Below, piece after piece: positions 14,492-22,482 of a stretch of DNA of 25,017 bases. This stretch comes from Candidatus Babelota bacterium. GTDB taxonomy: Bacteria > Babelota > Babeliae > Babelales > Babelaceae. Below the pieces are notes generated by a model. That model worked only from the letters and a program-made list of their open reading frames with translations, did not search any database and was not told the DNA's origin. The stretch is from contig PRDV01000030.1 of assembly GCA_003174035.1 (NCBI GenBank), forward strand, positions 1-25,017. Direction: 5' to 3'. The position numbers and the translations under genes were made by a program. The number at the start of each line of letters is the position of its first letter. Position 1 is the first letter of the stretch.

Positions 14492-15711
14492 GGCAATCCC
14501 TTGAGAACACGCGCTACATTCATCGATCTAATTTTTTGAGCCGGCAACAATGCTGCTAAAAGTCCGATAAAAAATGAGAGTAGAAGGACTGAAAAAATTA
14601 TACCTACATTCATAGTGGCAGGAAGGTGAGAAACGTAGTAGCTATCCGGTAATTGAATGAATGGATAGTAATTTAAGAACCATGTCGCCAATAGTGCGAG
14701 GATAATCCCACAGATGGTTGCGGATAGGGTGAGAAATAATGAAATAGCGATAAAAGTAGTGGTTATTGCTGCGTCTGACATCCCCATTGTTTTGAGGATA
14801 GCGATATCGAGCTTTTTTTGCGTTGCATACATAAAGAGTAATGATATAATCGTGAGGCTGGCGACCAGGGCTACTAAAGCAAAAATAAAGAGCATTGCGT
14901 ATTTTTCGAGAGTTAAGGCAGCGATAACGGGGGGATAGAGGTCTTTCCAAGAATGGACGTCGAGAGATATGCGCTTTTTTAGTGACTCAATGACAGCGGG
15001 GGCATTGGAAGGGTTTTTAAGTTTTACGGTTACCTCGGTTATTGCTGATGAGTATAATTCTTTAAATAGGTCGAATGAGGCGATAATAACGTGTTCATCA
15101 AAGTCGTGAAAGCCTGTTTTAAAAATTCCTTTGACCGTGACTATTTTTTCATCAAGGATAATCTTGTTCGAGAGAATTTCTTCTTGGGTGTAGAGAAGGG
15201 AGGCTGCGTCGCCTTCTTTTAATTTGAGTCGATCTGCCTGGGCTTGACCGATAAATATAGTGTTGGCGGTGAGAGAACTCCAGGGGTTGGGATCGCTGCT
15301 TTTTATCAGAGAGCCAAGCGTACTAACGTAGGGTTCTTTTTCAGGATCAACTGCTTTTAAAAGGCTGATTTGCATAGGCATTGCATCGTTATTCTTATTT
15401 TGGATAATAACTTGAGAGATGGCGGTAGGACTAAATGATGCAATTGAGTCAGCATATTCGGTGGAGAGCACGGTTGAAAGTTTTGGGTAATCCAGGGCGT
15501 TGCCTTGGGCATTTATGGTGATATCAGCATGCACACCTTGCAGTTTAGCATGAGTAGCCTTTTCAAATCCCGTCATAATCGCTGCAACCAGCGTAAGCGC
15601 AAAGGTGCCTATGCTAATACTTATAAAACAGATTTTTACCATGGTCGCGATATTCTTCTCATAACTCGAGCTACGAAGAAAACGGAGGGCAAGAAGAAGG
15701 GAAAAGGGCAT
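14488..15711 (-). CDS. LolC/LolE-like lipoprotein-releasing permease (FtsX family)
   Basis: The 407-residue inner-membrane protein has one N-terminal transmembrane helix (about 27-47), a periplasmic domain of about 220 residues, and three C-terminal helices (starting near 272, 318 and 370). The segment WKDLYPPVIAALTLEKYAM followed by the LDIAILKTMGMSDAAI loop is typical of LolC/LolE, permeases that with the ATPase LolD extract lipoproteins from the inner membrane for delivery by LolA. This fits the presence of a lipoprotein (the TolC-like protein) in the window. LolD is not adjacent. An AAAGGA ribosome-binding site precedes the ATG, and pgk overlaps the stop. Whether it is a homodimeric LolF-like or a LolC/E-type protein cannot be told from sequence alone. 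Confidence 0.85.
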   Translation of the reverse strand: MPFSLLLALRFLRSSSYEKNIATMVKICFISISIGTFALTLVAAIMTGFEKATHAKLQGVHADITINAQGNALDYPKLSTVLSTEYADSIASFSPTAISQVIIQNKNNDAMPMQISLLKAVDPEKEPYVSTLGSLIKSSDPNPWSSLTANTIFIGQAQADRLKLKEGDAASLLYTQEEILSNKIILDEKIVTVKGIFKTGFHDFDEHVIIASFDLFKELYSSAITEVTVKLKNPSNAPAVIESLKKRISLDVHSWKDLYPPVIAALTLEKYAMLFIFALVALVASLTIISLLFMYATQKKLDIAILKTMGMSDAAITTTFIAISLFLTLSATICGIILALLATWFLNYYPFIQLPDSYYVSHLPATMNVGIIFSVLLLSFFIGLLAALLPAQKIRSMNVARVLKGLP

Positions 15712-15746
15712 ATCGGTCCTTTGGTATCTAAGATGTATAGTTATGT

Positions 15747-15776
15747 ATAATAATGTATTTAAGTATACATAATCAA
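15747..15776 (-). promoter_or_regulatory. Candidate promoter for the LolC/E-pgk operon
   Basis: On the minus strand TTGATT (15771-15776), 18 bp, TATTAT (15747-15752). The surrounding bases contain several GTATA/TATAC elements in both orientations, which could be alternative -10 boxes. Confidence 0.4.
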
Positions 15777-15820
15777 TTCAATTTTAGCACTGAGCTTACC
15801 TATTTTTTAAAGCCGGAAGA

Positions 15821-15991
15821 GTTATGCCCTCCCCGGGCAAGGGTTTATGCCCTCCGGGCAGGGCCAAAGGGCCTCGCCGCCGGCCCTTTGCAATCCCGCG
15901 GCCAGGGGGTTTCCCCTAGGACCCCTTTCACACTGAACTCGCCAATACCGGGGACCCCGTCCCCGGATATCGGCTCAAACAGGCAGTGTGA
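15821..15991. repeat. GC-rich cluster of nested palindromes, non-coding
   Basis: Most of the 378-bp gap between the LolC/E-like gene and rpiB is this cluster. GC is 72% for 15841-15900 and 63% for 15901-15960, far above the flanks. It begins with two imperfect direct copies of a TTATGCCCTCC...GGGCA..GGG unit (15822-15843 and 15845-15863), each able to fold. Next come a 9-bp hairpin (15865-15873 with 15882-15890), a short AGGGG/CCCCT hairpin (15904-15917), and a compound structure. In that structure, outer arms TCACACTG (15928-15935) and CAGTGTGA (15984-15991) enclose an 8-bp CCGGGGAC/GTCCCCGG stem (15948-15966). Open frames across it on both strands are by-products of GC richness. It may be a dispersed REP/MITE-like repeat or a structured RNA. 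Confidence 0.65.
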
Positions 15992-16089
15992 TCGGAAAAT
16001 AGTAAGGGCTCTTATGTTATAACTAGGTTCTAGCGATCTTAATAGTTTTTTTGCTATGCTGAAACCGCATTGAAAATGAGAGGGCAAAA

Positions 16090-16548
16090 ATGCAGTATCG
16101 AATCGCCATCGGCACAGATCACCGCGGTTTTGAATTAAAAAAAGAGTTATTGGGGCGGAGGCACATAGGAGAGCATGAGGTGCTGTGGCAGGATGTGGGT
16201 ACCTTTAGTAAAGAACGTACAGATTACCCACAATTTGCAAAAGCTGTTGTGAGGCTGATGCTAGAGGGTGAAGCCGATTTAGGCATTCTTTCCTGCGGAA
16301 CTGGCATCGGTATTGCTGTTGCAGCTAATAGGTTTACGGGGATATATGCTGGTGTTGTATGGAATGAGGCTGTCGCACGCATGGCAAAAGAAGATGATAA
16401 TATTAATGTACTAGTGATTCCTGCTGATTTTATGAATTTTGAAGAGGCGATTAGGTGCATAGATGCTTGGTTGACGGCAGATTTTAAGGGGGGACGTTAT
16501 CAGGAGCGTTTAGAACAGATTGAGAAAAAAGAAGGGGAAGAGTTTTAA
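16090..16548 (+). CDS. rpiB: Ribose-5-phosphate isomerase B
   Basis: The 152-residue protein matches RpiB/LacA-B in length and motifs: IGTDHRGFELKKEL (residues 7-20), DYPQFAKAV, and ILSCGTGIGIAVAANR with the catalytic Cys at 69. The enzyme interconverts ribose-5-phosphate and ribulose-5-phosphate in the non-oxidative pentose phosphate pathway, in the cytoplasm. The usual (R)EHNDANVL segment, whose His takes part in ring opening, reads KEDDNINVL here, so Asp replaces the expected His. A GAGAGGGC ribosome-binding site precedes the ATG at 16090. The last codons form half of the hairpin that terminates the convergent gene. No sure promoter is seen; the GC-rich palindrome cluster lies upstream. 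Confidence 0.9.
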   Translation: MQYRIAIGTDHRGFELKKELLGRRHIGEHEVLWQDVGTFSKERTDYPQFAKAVVRLMLEGEADLGILSCGTGIGIAVAANRFTGIYAGVVWNEAVARMAKEDDNINVLVIPADFMNFEEAIRCIDAWLTADFKGGRYQERLEQIEKKEGEEF

Positions 16549-16557
16549 CTCTTCCCC
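16525..16557 (-). terminator. Terminator embedded in the rpiB 3' end
   Basis: A 9-bp stem GGGGAAGAG/CTCTTCCCC (16534-16542 with 16549-16557) around a 6-base loop containing the rpiB stop codon. Read on the minus strand it is followed by TTCTTTTTTCTC, so it fits a Rho-independent terminator for the gene ending at 16572. On the plus strand no T-tract follows. Confidence 0.65.
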
Positions 16558-16571
16558 GATAATCTGCCTGG

Positions 16572-17105
16572 TTATGCGACGGTTGGGAATTCTTGAAGAA
16601 GTGCAACTATCTTTTGTGCATTTTTATGTTCTTGCTCATCTTTGGATTCTGATTTTTTAAACATATCTCGAAGGAGCAAAATCCCACCAACAAGCATAGT
16701 TCCTTGAGCCGCCAGTGTGAAAAGATTATTTGGGTCCTTCAGTGCCTCGAAACCACGTGGACCATTTCCGCTTGGTAGAATTGTTTTATATATGGTTCCG
16801 ATTGAATTAATACTTTGGCCGGCGCTTAGGATAAACATACCCCAGCTTTTCCAGTCCTTAAAGAAAGGTTTACCTGTCTTCTTCTTCTCAACTTGCCCTT
16901 GTGCTAATGCAACTAAGCGGCCTTTCGCCTCAGCTGAAACAGCTAGGCCATTTGCTCGGTACGTTGCAAGAAGTGCTTTAAGTGCACCAGGATTGTTTTT
17001 GGTAATCGCACTCTCAAGTGGATCTTTACCAGCAGGAGCTGCTGGGCCATCCGCTTGGATCAAGGCTACTGAACCTAGAGCAAGGGTTAATAATGTTTTT
17101 TTCAT
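16572..17105 (-). CDS. Small exported membrane protein, unknown
   Basis: The 177-residue protein begins with a signal peptide (MKKTLLTLALGSVALIQA) followed by a PAAPAGKDP linker. A helical pair (LESAITKNNPGALKALLATYRANG, about 31-54) looks like a single degenerate ankyrin-type unit. Two hydrophobic stretches follow, WGMFILSAGQSINSIGTIY (about 88-106) and LFTLAAQGTMLVGGILLLRDMF (about 128-149), and then a charged tail. AAAGGAA precedes the ATG by 6 bases. It has its own near-consensus promoter (17144-17172) and a terminator in the rpiB end, so it is a single-gene unit. I do not recognise the family. Confidence 0.7.
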   Translation of the reverse strand: MKKTLLTLALGSVALIQADGPAAPAGKDPLESAITKNNPGALKALLATYRANGLAVSAEAKGRLVALAQGQVEKKKTGKPFFKDWKSWGMFILSAGQSINSIGTIYKTILPSGNGPRGFEALKDPNNLFTLAAQGTMLVGGILLLRDMFKKSESKDEQEHKNAQKIVALLQEFPTVA

Positions 17106-17143
17106 GATATTTCCTTTGGGTTAAAATAAACAGATACTTCCAC

Positions 17144-17172
17144 AGTATATATAATTTTTTTTCGGCTCTCAA
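17144..17172 (-). promoter_or_regulatory. Sigma-70-type promoter for the small membrane protein gene
   Basis: On the minus strand TTGAGA (17167-17172), 17 bp, TATACT (17144-17149): five of six bases match in each box. The spacer contains an A8 run. It lies about 40 bp before the start codon at 17105. Confidence 0.65.
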
Positions 17173-17182
17173 CCGAGAAAAA

Positions 17183-19588
17183 TTATGGTGTTACTAATTT
17201 CTTTACATCGCTACCGGTAAGAATTTCACGAGCCTCAAGCTCCGCTGCTATCTTTTCAAGATCAGCGCGGTGTGCGGTGAGAATATCGTGTACTTCCCGC
17301 TCACAAGCAGCCAAATCAGCCTTTGCTTTCATCATAGGCTCTTTGAGCTCTTCTTGCTGGAAGTCTTCCTTCTTGAGGCCTTGTAGGGCTATCTTTTCAA
17401 GGAAATTCAGTGCCTTACGCTTATCACCTTCATGGTAGCCGTAGTTAATATCGCCAAGAAGGATCTGCTCAGCAATATGGCCTGCGAGCTTTACCTGCGC
17501 AGACAACCGCGGATTGGTTTCAATCTTGACAACTTCAGATGCATGGGATTTTTTAATGTGGCCCCATTTTACCGGTTTAGCTTGCGTAGGACGGTTTTTA
17601 GGATCAGCAAACCATACTCGATCTTCGATGATTTTTGGCCATTTACCACGTATCGTTACCATTTCAAGATGCTGATTAAGTTCTTTTTCAAAGAGAACAT
17701 ACATAAGAGCATGTCCTGCTTGATGTACCGCAATGCGACGCCTTGCTTCAGCGGTTAAAGGCAGTTCTTTATCATCCCGCAAGCGATAGAATTGCTTATA
17801 GATCTTATCTTGGAAGTCTTGCTGTACAATGCTTCTGCCTAGTTTTCGCGCGGTAAAGCTTGCGCTTTTGAACACCAGGTCAAGATCACCGAATGAACAC
17901 CCTTCAGTTTGTCGTGCAAGTGCTTCTATATCAATATCAGCCGTATCAATAGCATAGTATTCACACATTTGCCTAAAGTAGCGCTTACGCTTTTCTCTAT
18001 CAGGTTCTTCAAAGTGCACTCTGATACCAAAACGCCCAGGTTTCAAGAGCGCTGTATCAAGCAATTCTGGCCTATTGGTTGCTGCCAGGACAATAACCGC
18101 ATCGCCGACATCCGTAGATTTAAGCGATTCAGTCATGGTAAGGAAGTCATTAAGAATATCGCCTCCTTCTTTTGTTTGCAGTGGCAGAAGGTGAAGCTCG
18201 TCAATAAAGACGATGCATGGCGCATTGAGTTTAGCTTCTTGGATGATAGATTTAATGCTATCAGGTGTCCATCTAAATTCGTTTGCGTTGACTGTCTTGA
18301 AAGCGAATTTCTTCGTAACGCCTTTTTTCCTTAGCTCTTCATTAAGCGTGCCACACGTAGCTTGTGCAGTTAAGGTTTTTCCTGATCTTGATGGTCCAGT
18401 GAGCAAAATCCCTTTCTCAAGGCCGCTTCCTGCGCGATCATGCTTTTCTGGATCGATAATGTATTTTACAATTTCCCACATTTGCTCAATCTGGCTTTCA
18501 AGTCCCACAAGGCGCTTGTCATTAAGTGTTATCTCAGGATATTTGATCGAACTGCCATCTGGTACATCGAAACCTTTGAGTCTATTCCACCAATTACGGA
18601 AAGCAACGCGTGCCGGCGCAAGAGCATTGCCCACAATGTCTTTAGAGAAGAGCATCATAGCAATGCCCGATAGATTCTTTAATCCTTTATATTCATCGCT
18701 ATTGAGGAATCCAACGACGGTGCGTATGGGTGCTGCCGGGGTTCGTGCGTTGGCGAGGAATGTTGTTGCCGCCGCGAGATCTTCATCATGTTCAATTGCT
18801 CGGAATCCCACCGGATCATAATAGTTTGGAGTTCCAATTTTCCTTTTGGCCCAGGATATACCTGGAATGCCTTCTAAGTAACGAAATGGGGTTAGATAGA
18901 GCGCCATACCAGCAATGCCTGCATACCGGGGTACTTGCTCTAGAAAGGAAGTGACGCGGTATTTATCATTGAACGCATCAATTTTACGGGCCCAGAGGTT
19001 TACATTGGTAAGTCCGAGTGTCTGAGATTGCGAACGTAATGCTTCAATCATGCGGTCGTTGTCGAGCAGTTGCTCTTCAAAAATAGCATGCTGTTCTGCT
19101 AGCCCTTCTGGGGTACCAGGATTTATAACGCGCAGGGGAAGAATAATAGGCTGCTCGAACTCTTCAAATTTCTTTAAATTATCAGCCATAATCACGGAAA
19201 TATGAACAATTAATGCCTTTGAGGTGCGATTAATTTTAAGTAACGCCTGCTCATTTGAAAGCTCATTCACATATTTAAGATCCTTTATGGTCTTTTGGGT
19301 CTTAAATACCCATTCTAGCGCTTGCGCCTTTGTAGGTGCAGGCTTATCAGAGCGTGTTTTGGGGAATTTTATCACCCCCTTATTCACGATTTGGCCTATG
19401 TATTGCAATATGGCATTGATCTCGTCAAGTTGTTGATATGCTTTCTTAAGCTGTTCTTGAATAAATGGACTAGATGCTTCTGCTGGAAGTATTTCTAGGG
19501 CTTCTTCATTAACTGCTGATAGCGGTTGAAAGCTGAGCGTCATCAGTAATGACGACATCAGCAAGGCATGGAGGTTCCTTGATAACAT
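17183..19588 (-). CDS. FtsH-like AAA+ ATPase with degenerate M41 zinc motif
   Basis: This 801-residue protein has an N-terminal signal-like segment (MLSRNLHALLMSSLLMTLSF), about 200 helical residues and weakly hydrophobic segments near 222-240 and 306-328. An FtsH-type AAA+ module follows: Walker A TGPSRSGKT (397-405), Walker B IVFIDELH (459-466), AATNRP sensor 1 (502-507), and KPGRF with the Arg finger (516-520). The C-terminal region matches peptidase M41, but the zinc motif reads HQAGH (622-626) instead of HEAGH: both His ligands remain, the catalytic Glu is Gln623. A plausible third ligand is D722 in HEGDKRKA. FtsH degrades membrane proteins; this copy is predicted to unfold or remodel but not cleave. 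AAAGG supports the ATG at 19588. It is divergent from the TrxR-Trx gene. Confidence 0.85.
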   Translation of the reverse strand: MLSRNLHALLMSSLLMTLSFQPLSAVNEEALEILPAEASSPFIQEQLKKAYQQLDEINAILQYIGQIVNKGVIKFPKTRSDKPAPTKAQALEWVFKTQKTIKDLKYVNELSNEQALLKINRTSKALIVHISVIMADNLKKFEEFEQPIILPLRVINPGTPEGLAEQHAIFEEQLLDNDRMIEALRSQSQTLGLTNVNLWARKIDAFNDKYRVTSFLEQVPRYAGIAGMALYLTPFRYLEGIPGISWAKRKIGTPNYYDPVGFRAIEHDEDLAAATTFLANARTPAAPIRTVVGFLNSDEYKGLKNLSGIAMMLFSKDIVGNALAPARVAFRNWWNRLKGFDVPDGSSIKYPEITLNDKRLVGLESQIEQMWEIVKYIIDPEKHDRAGSGLEKGILLTGPSRSGKTLTAQATCGTLNEELRKKGVTKKFAFKTVNANEFRWTPDSIKSIIQEAKLNAPCIVFIDELHLLPLQTKEGGDILNDFLTMTESLKSTDVGDAVIVLAATNRPELLDTALLKPGRFGIRVHFEEPDREKRKRYFRQMCEYYAIDTADIDIEALARQTEGCSFGDLDLVFKSASFTARKLGRSIVQQDFQDKIYKQFYRLRDDKELPLTAEARRRIAVHQAGHALMYVLFEKELNQHLEMVTIRGKWPKIIEDRVWFADPKNRPTQAKPVKWGHIKKSHASEVVKIETNPRLSAQVKLAGHIAEQILLGDINYGYHEGDKRKALNFLEKIALQGLKKEDFQQEELKEPMMKAKADLAACEREVHDILTAHRADLEKIAAELEAREILTGSDVKKLVTP

Positions 19589-19591
19589 CTT

Positions 19592-19620
19592 TTTACCTTT
19601 CGGTTGTTTATGCGTATACT
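19592..19620 (+). promoter_or_regulatory. Candidate promoter for the TrxR-Trx fusion gene
   Basis: TTTACC (19592-19597), 17 bp, TATACT (19615-19620). Good -10, moderate -35. It would give a leader of about 110 nt and overlaps the leader of the divergent FtsH-like gene. Confidence 0.35.
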
Positions 19621-19677
19621 AAAATGAATGATCTCACTTTACGGGTGATCAACGACCAATGATCGATGTTAATTTTT

Positions 19678-19705
19678 AGTTTAGAAGCTCTCCTTAGTTT
19701 GTCAA
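19678..19705 (-). promoter_or_regulatory. Candidate promoter for the FtsH-like gene
   Basis: On the minus strand a perfect TTGACA (19700-19705), 16 bp, TAAACT (19678-19683). It lies about 90 bp before the start codon at 19588. Confidence 0.4.
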
Positions 19706-19736
19706 AAGGCGGGCATGTGATCTCAAGGAACAGCGT

Positions 19737-21275
19737 ATGTACACATGGATTAAAAATTTTTTTACCTTATTAGGTGCTGTGGTAGCTCTTGCGGCGGTAG
19801 GATTCGGTGCTTTTGGGTTGTACACAAGTAGGGAGCAACCGGCTCATACACATGATGTACAACAGATAACGGCAGTGAAGAACATTGTGCCCGTCGTGAT
19901 AATAGGCTCAGGACCCGCAGGCTTAAGCGCGGCGCTCTATACTGCCCGGTCTGCACTTTATACCGTTGTTTTTGAGGGTAAAACTCCCGGGGGTCAACTT
20001 ACGGGAACCTCCTATGTAGAAAATTGGCCTGGAACAGGTAAACAACTCGGATCTGAGCTGATTGATACTACAAGGAAGCAGGCGCAACGGTTTGGTGCAC
20101 TTATGGTTAATGATACGATAAAGGAAGTTGATTTTTCACAATGGCCCTTCAAAATTAAGACGGAAGAGGGACATGAACTAGCTGCCATGACGGTTATTAT
20201 AGCAACCGGTGCTCAACCAAAGTTACTCAATGATGCTCGTTCAGTTCCTGGGGAAAAAGAATATTGGGGGCATGGTGTTACTACCTGTGCTATATGCGAT
20301 GCAGCATTCTATAAAGGTAAGAAAGTGGTTGTTATAGGCGGCGGGGATTCAGCCGTTGAAGAAGCAACACTTTTGACCTCTTATGCAGATGAAGTAACCG
20401 TAATTGTACGCGGTTCATCCATGAGAGCAGCACCTGCGATGCAGGCTCGGCTTAAAGAATCACCAAAAATTAAGATTTTGTATAACACAGAAATAGAGGA
20501 AATTACCGGCGATGGAAGCAAGGTTAGCGGTGTTAAGCTAATTAATACTAAAGATAAGAAGCAGTTTGACATGGTTATCGACGGCGTATTCCTTGCCATT
20601 GGCCATCGTCCAAATACTGAACTCTTTAAAAAATTCATCGAAATAGCTCCTGATGGCTATATTATAATGAATACCGCGAGAGATAGCATACTAAGCAGTA
20701 TTTGGAAAAGATTGATGGGTACGGATGCTACTAACGCTACAAGTCAAGAAACATCGATACCTGGTATTTTTGCAGCGGGTGATGTTGCAGATCCTTACTA
20801 TCGCCAAGCTGGTGTGGCAGCAGGAGATGGCATAAAAGCGGCGCTTAATGCTATAAAATATCTGGGTGATATCGGGTATAACGAGGCTTTTGCTCATAAA
20901 ATTGAAAAGAATTTCTATGAACCTAACCCTGAGGCAGCGCTCCATGCTCTTGAGAAATTAAAAACTAACGAAGATTTTGTGCGTAGAGCGAAAGAGCATC
21001 AATTCATGGTCATTGAGGTTGGGGCCGAAACATGCTCGAGTTGTAAGGCGCTGTTGCCTGTTGTTCAATCGGTAGCTGCGAGGATGGAAGATAAGGCCTT
21101 TTTTGCCCAGATTGATCTAGGTGATGAGCCAGCAGAGTTGGTTAAGCGCTTTGCTATTGAAGGCATACCAGTATTGTTAGTTATTAAGGATGGGAAGCTA
21201 CTTGCGCGCTACGATCAGCACCTATTTTCAAAGCGTGAGCTAGCCGCGGTTCTTCATCAGCTTTTTGAGGAGTAG
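19737..21275 (+). CDS. trxB: Membrane-anchored thioredoxin reductase-thioredoxin fusion
   Basis: The 512-residue protein has a single N-terminal transmembrane segment (about 9-29) and a short hydrophilic linker. A complete thioredoxin reductase follows (about 50-385): FAD-binding IIGSGPAG (55-62), the redox motif CAIC (184-187), NADPH-binding VIGGGDSA (199-206), and GIFAAGDV (343-350). A C-terminal thioredoxin domain (about 420-512) has the active site CSSC (433-436) and a GIPVLLV cis-Pro segment. The reductase passes electrons from NADPH to thioredoxin; the fusion supplies both in one chain, as is known from the Mycobacterium leprae TrxR-Trx. An insertion of about 20 residues (near 314-336) precedes the last FAD motif. 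AAGGA precedes the ATG. Topology is puzzling: positive residues before the anchor favour an outside C-terminus, where NADPH is absent. Confidence 0.9.
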   Translation: MYTWIKNFFTLLGAVVALAAVGFGAFGLYTSREQPAHTHDVQQITAVKNIVPVVIIGSGPAGLSAALYTARSALYTVVFEGKTPGGQLTGTSYVENWPGTGKQLGSELIDTTRKQAQRFGALMVNDTIKEVDFSQWPFKIKTEEGHELAAMTVIIATGAQPKLLNDARSVPGEKEYWGHGVTTCAICDAAFYKGKKVVVIGGGDSAVEEATLLTSYADEVTVIVRGSSMRAAPAMQARLKESPKIKILYNTEIEEITGDGSKVSGVKLINTKDKKQFDMVIDGVFLAIGHRPNTELFKKFIEIAPDGYIIMNTARDSILSSIWKRLMGTDATNATSQETSIPGIFAAGDVADPYYRQAGVAAGDGIKAALNAIKYLGDIGYNEAFAHKIEKNFYEPNPEAALHALEKLKTNEDFVRRAKEHQFMVIEVGAETCSSCKALLPVVQSVAARMEDKAFFAQIDLGDEPAELVKRFAIEGIPVLLVIKDGKLLARYDQHLFSKRELAAVLHQLFEE

Positions 21276-21336
21276 TTACTATTTTTCTTTCAGATTGGTA
21301 CACTAAGAAAACAGGTTTCGGATGCTTTTGTAAATA

Positions 21337-21364
21337 TTGCAATTGGCAAATTAAAAATGATAAT
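21337..21364 (+). promoter_or_regulatory. Promoter for the hydrolase-pepA operon
   Basis: TTGCAA (21337-21342), 16 bp, GATAAT (21359-21364), about 40 bp before the ATG at 21406. Confidence 0.55.
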
Positions 21365-21405
21365 ATACTACCAATAATGATGCATAAACGAGGCAGGGAT
21401 GTGCT

Positions 21406-22458
21406 ATGAAAACACAATGGTTACTCTATCTTACATTACTAGGTATGCATGGCTTGCTTGGCGCGCCTAAAGAACCGGTGCATAGAAAAGCGCTTAAGTT
21501 TTTTAATGATGCAAGCGAAGAAGCAGTTGTTATTCATGCTAGAGAGAGTCTTGCATCGGATAAAAAAATTGCACGTAAGGGTACGCTTTTTAAGCGACCG
21601 CATGCAAAGGCAACGGTTCTCATTTGCCATGCATTTTCATTAAATCAGTATGACGTGAGTTTTCTTCACTGGATTTTTAAAGATTATAATACGATGACGT
21701 TCGATTTTAGAGCGCATGGGGAGAATCGTGATGGCCAATTCTGTACTTTTGGCAGAGATGAATCCTATGATGTAGTTGCTGCAGCACAGTTTATTAGAAA
21801 TCATCCTGATTTAAAAGAGTTGCCGCTTATGGTATACGGTTTTTCTATGGGCGCTGTGGCTGCAATTATCGCACAGGCTCGAGAGCGAAATCTTTTTGAT
21901 GCCATGATTCTTGATTGTCCTTTCGATTCGAGTGATAAGGTTATTGATCGCGGTATTCAACAGCTAAAAATGAAGGTCTTTGGGTATGAAATGCAAATGC
22001 CTGGTTCTTCGTTCTTAAAAGCATATGCCTATAACCCCTATGTTCAATCAATTCTTAAAACAATACTTCGTACGTTTACCCGTTATGATGTGGTTGATAT
22101 TAACACCTGCATATGTCCCGTCTATCCTGAGGAAGCGATCAAGTATGTAACCGTACCCTGCTTTTTTATAGGATGTACCAATGATGATAAAGTGCCAGAG
22201 GAAGCCATATTATCCGTTTATAAAGGTGCGAAGGGATACAAGCGTTGCTGGATAGATACTCAAGGACGGCGCCACTATGATACGATATTTAGACAAATGC
22301 ATACCTATTTTTATAAACTAGATCGCTTTATTAATCGGATCCTCGATGGCAGTTATAAAACCAAAATCCAAGAGAAGGTAAAGAGAGATAAACCAACCCT
22401 ATCGGCGACACCAGGGACAATGTCCCAACGGACAATGTCCGATGAGCCCTCAAAATAA
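21406..22458 (+). CDS. Secreted alpha/beta hydrolase
   Basis: The 350-residue protein has a signal peptide (MKTQWLLYLTLLGMHGLLGA) and an alpha/beta-hydrolase fold. Visible landmarks are VLICHAFSLN (oxyanion region), FDFRAHGEN, the nucleophile elbow GFSMGA with Ser147, an acidic candidate in GCTNDDKVP (D260 or D261), and a His in GRRHYDTI (H290). The family includes esterases, peptidases and lipases; the substrate cannot be told. The C-terminal 30 residues are low complexity and contain two copies of a palindromic 11-base repeat. AGGGA lies 7 bases before the ATG. pepA follows after 24 bases, so the two are probably co-transcribed. Confidence 0.8.
   Translation: MKTQWLLYLTLLGMHGLLGAPKEPVHRKALKFFNDASEEAVVIHARESLASDKKIARKGTLFKRPHAKATVLICHAFSLNQYDVSFLHWIFKDYNTMTFDFRAHGENRDGQFCTFGRDESYDVVAAAQFIRNHPDLKELPLMVYGFSMGAVAAIIAQARERNLFDAMILDCPFDSSDKVIDRGIQQLKMKVFGYEMQMPGSSFLKAYAYNPYVQSILKTILRTFTRYDVVDINTCICPVYPEEAIKYVTVPCFFIGCTNDDKVPEEAILSVYKGAKGYKRCWIDTQGRRHYDTIFRQMHTYFYKLDRFINRILDGSYKTKIQEKVKRDKPTLSATPGTMSQRTMSDEPSK
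22415..22440 (+). repeat. Tandem palindromic 11-mers in the hydrolase 3' end
   Basis: Two identical copies of GGACAATGTCC (22415-22425 and 22430-22440), each nearly self-complementary (GGACA-A-TGTCC), separated by 4 bases. They are translated as GTMSQRTMS within a disordered tail. Confidence 0.6.
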
Positions 22459-22482
22459 TATGGACAACATCTAAAGGAGAAC

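Noticed and set aside
15753..16087. Open frames of 80-89 codons on both strands across the GC-rich palindromes.
   Set aside because: GC richness lengthens frames by chance; translations are Pro/Gly/Arg-rich and there is no ribosome-binding site.
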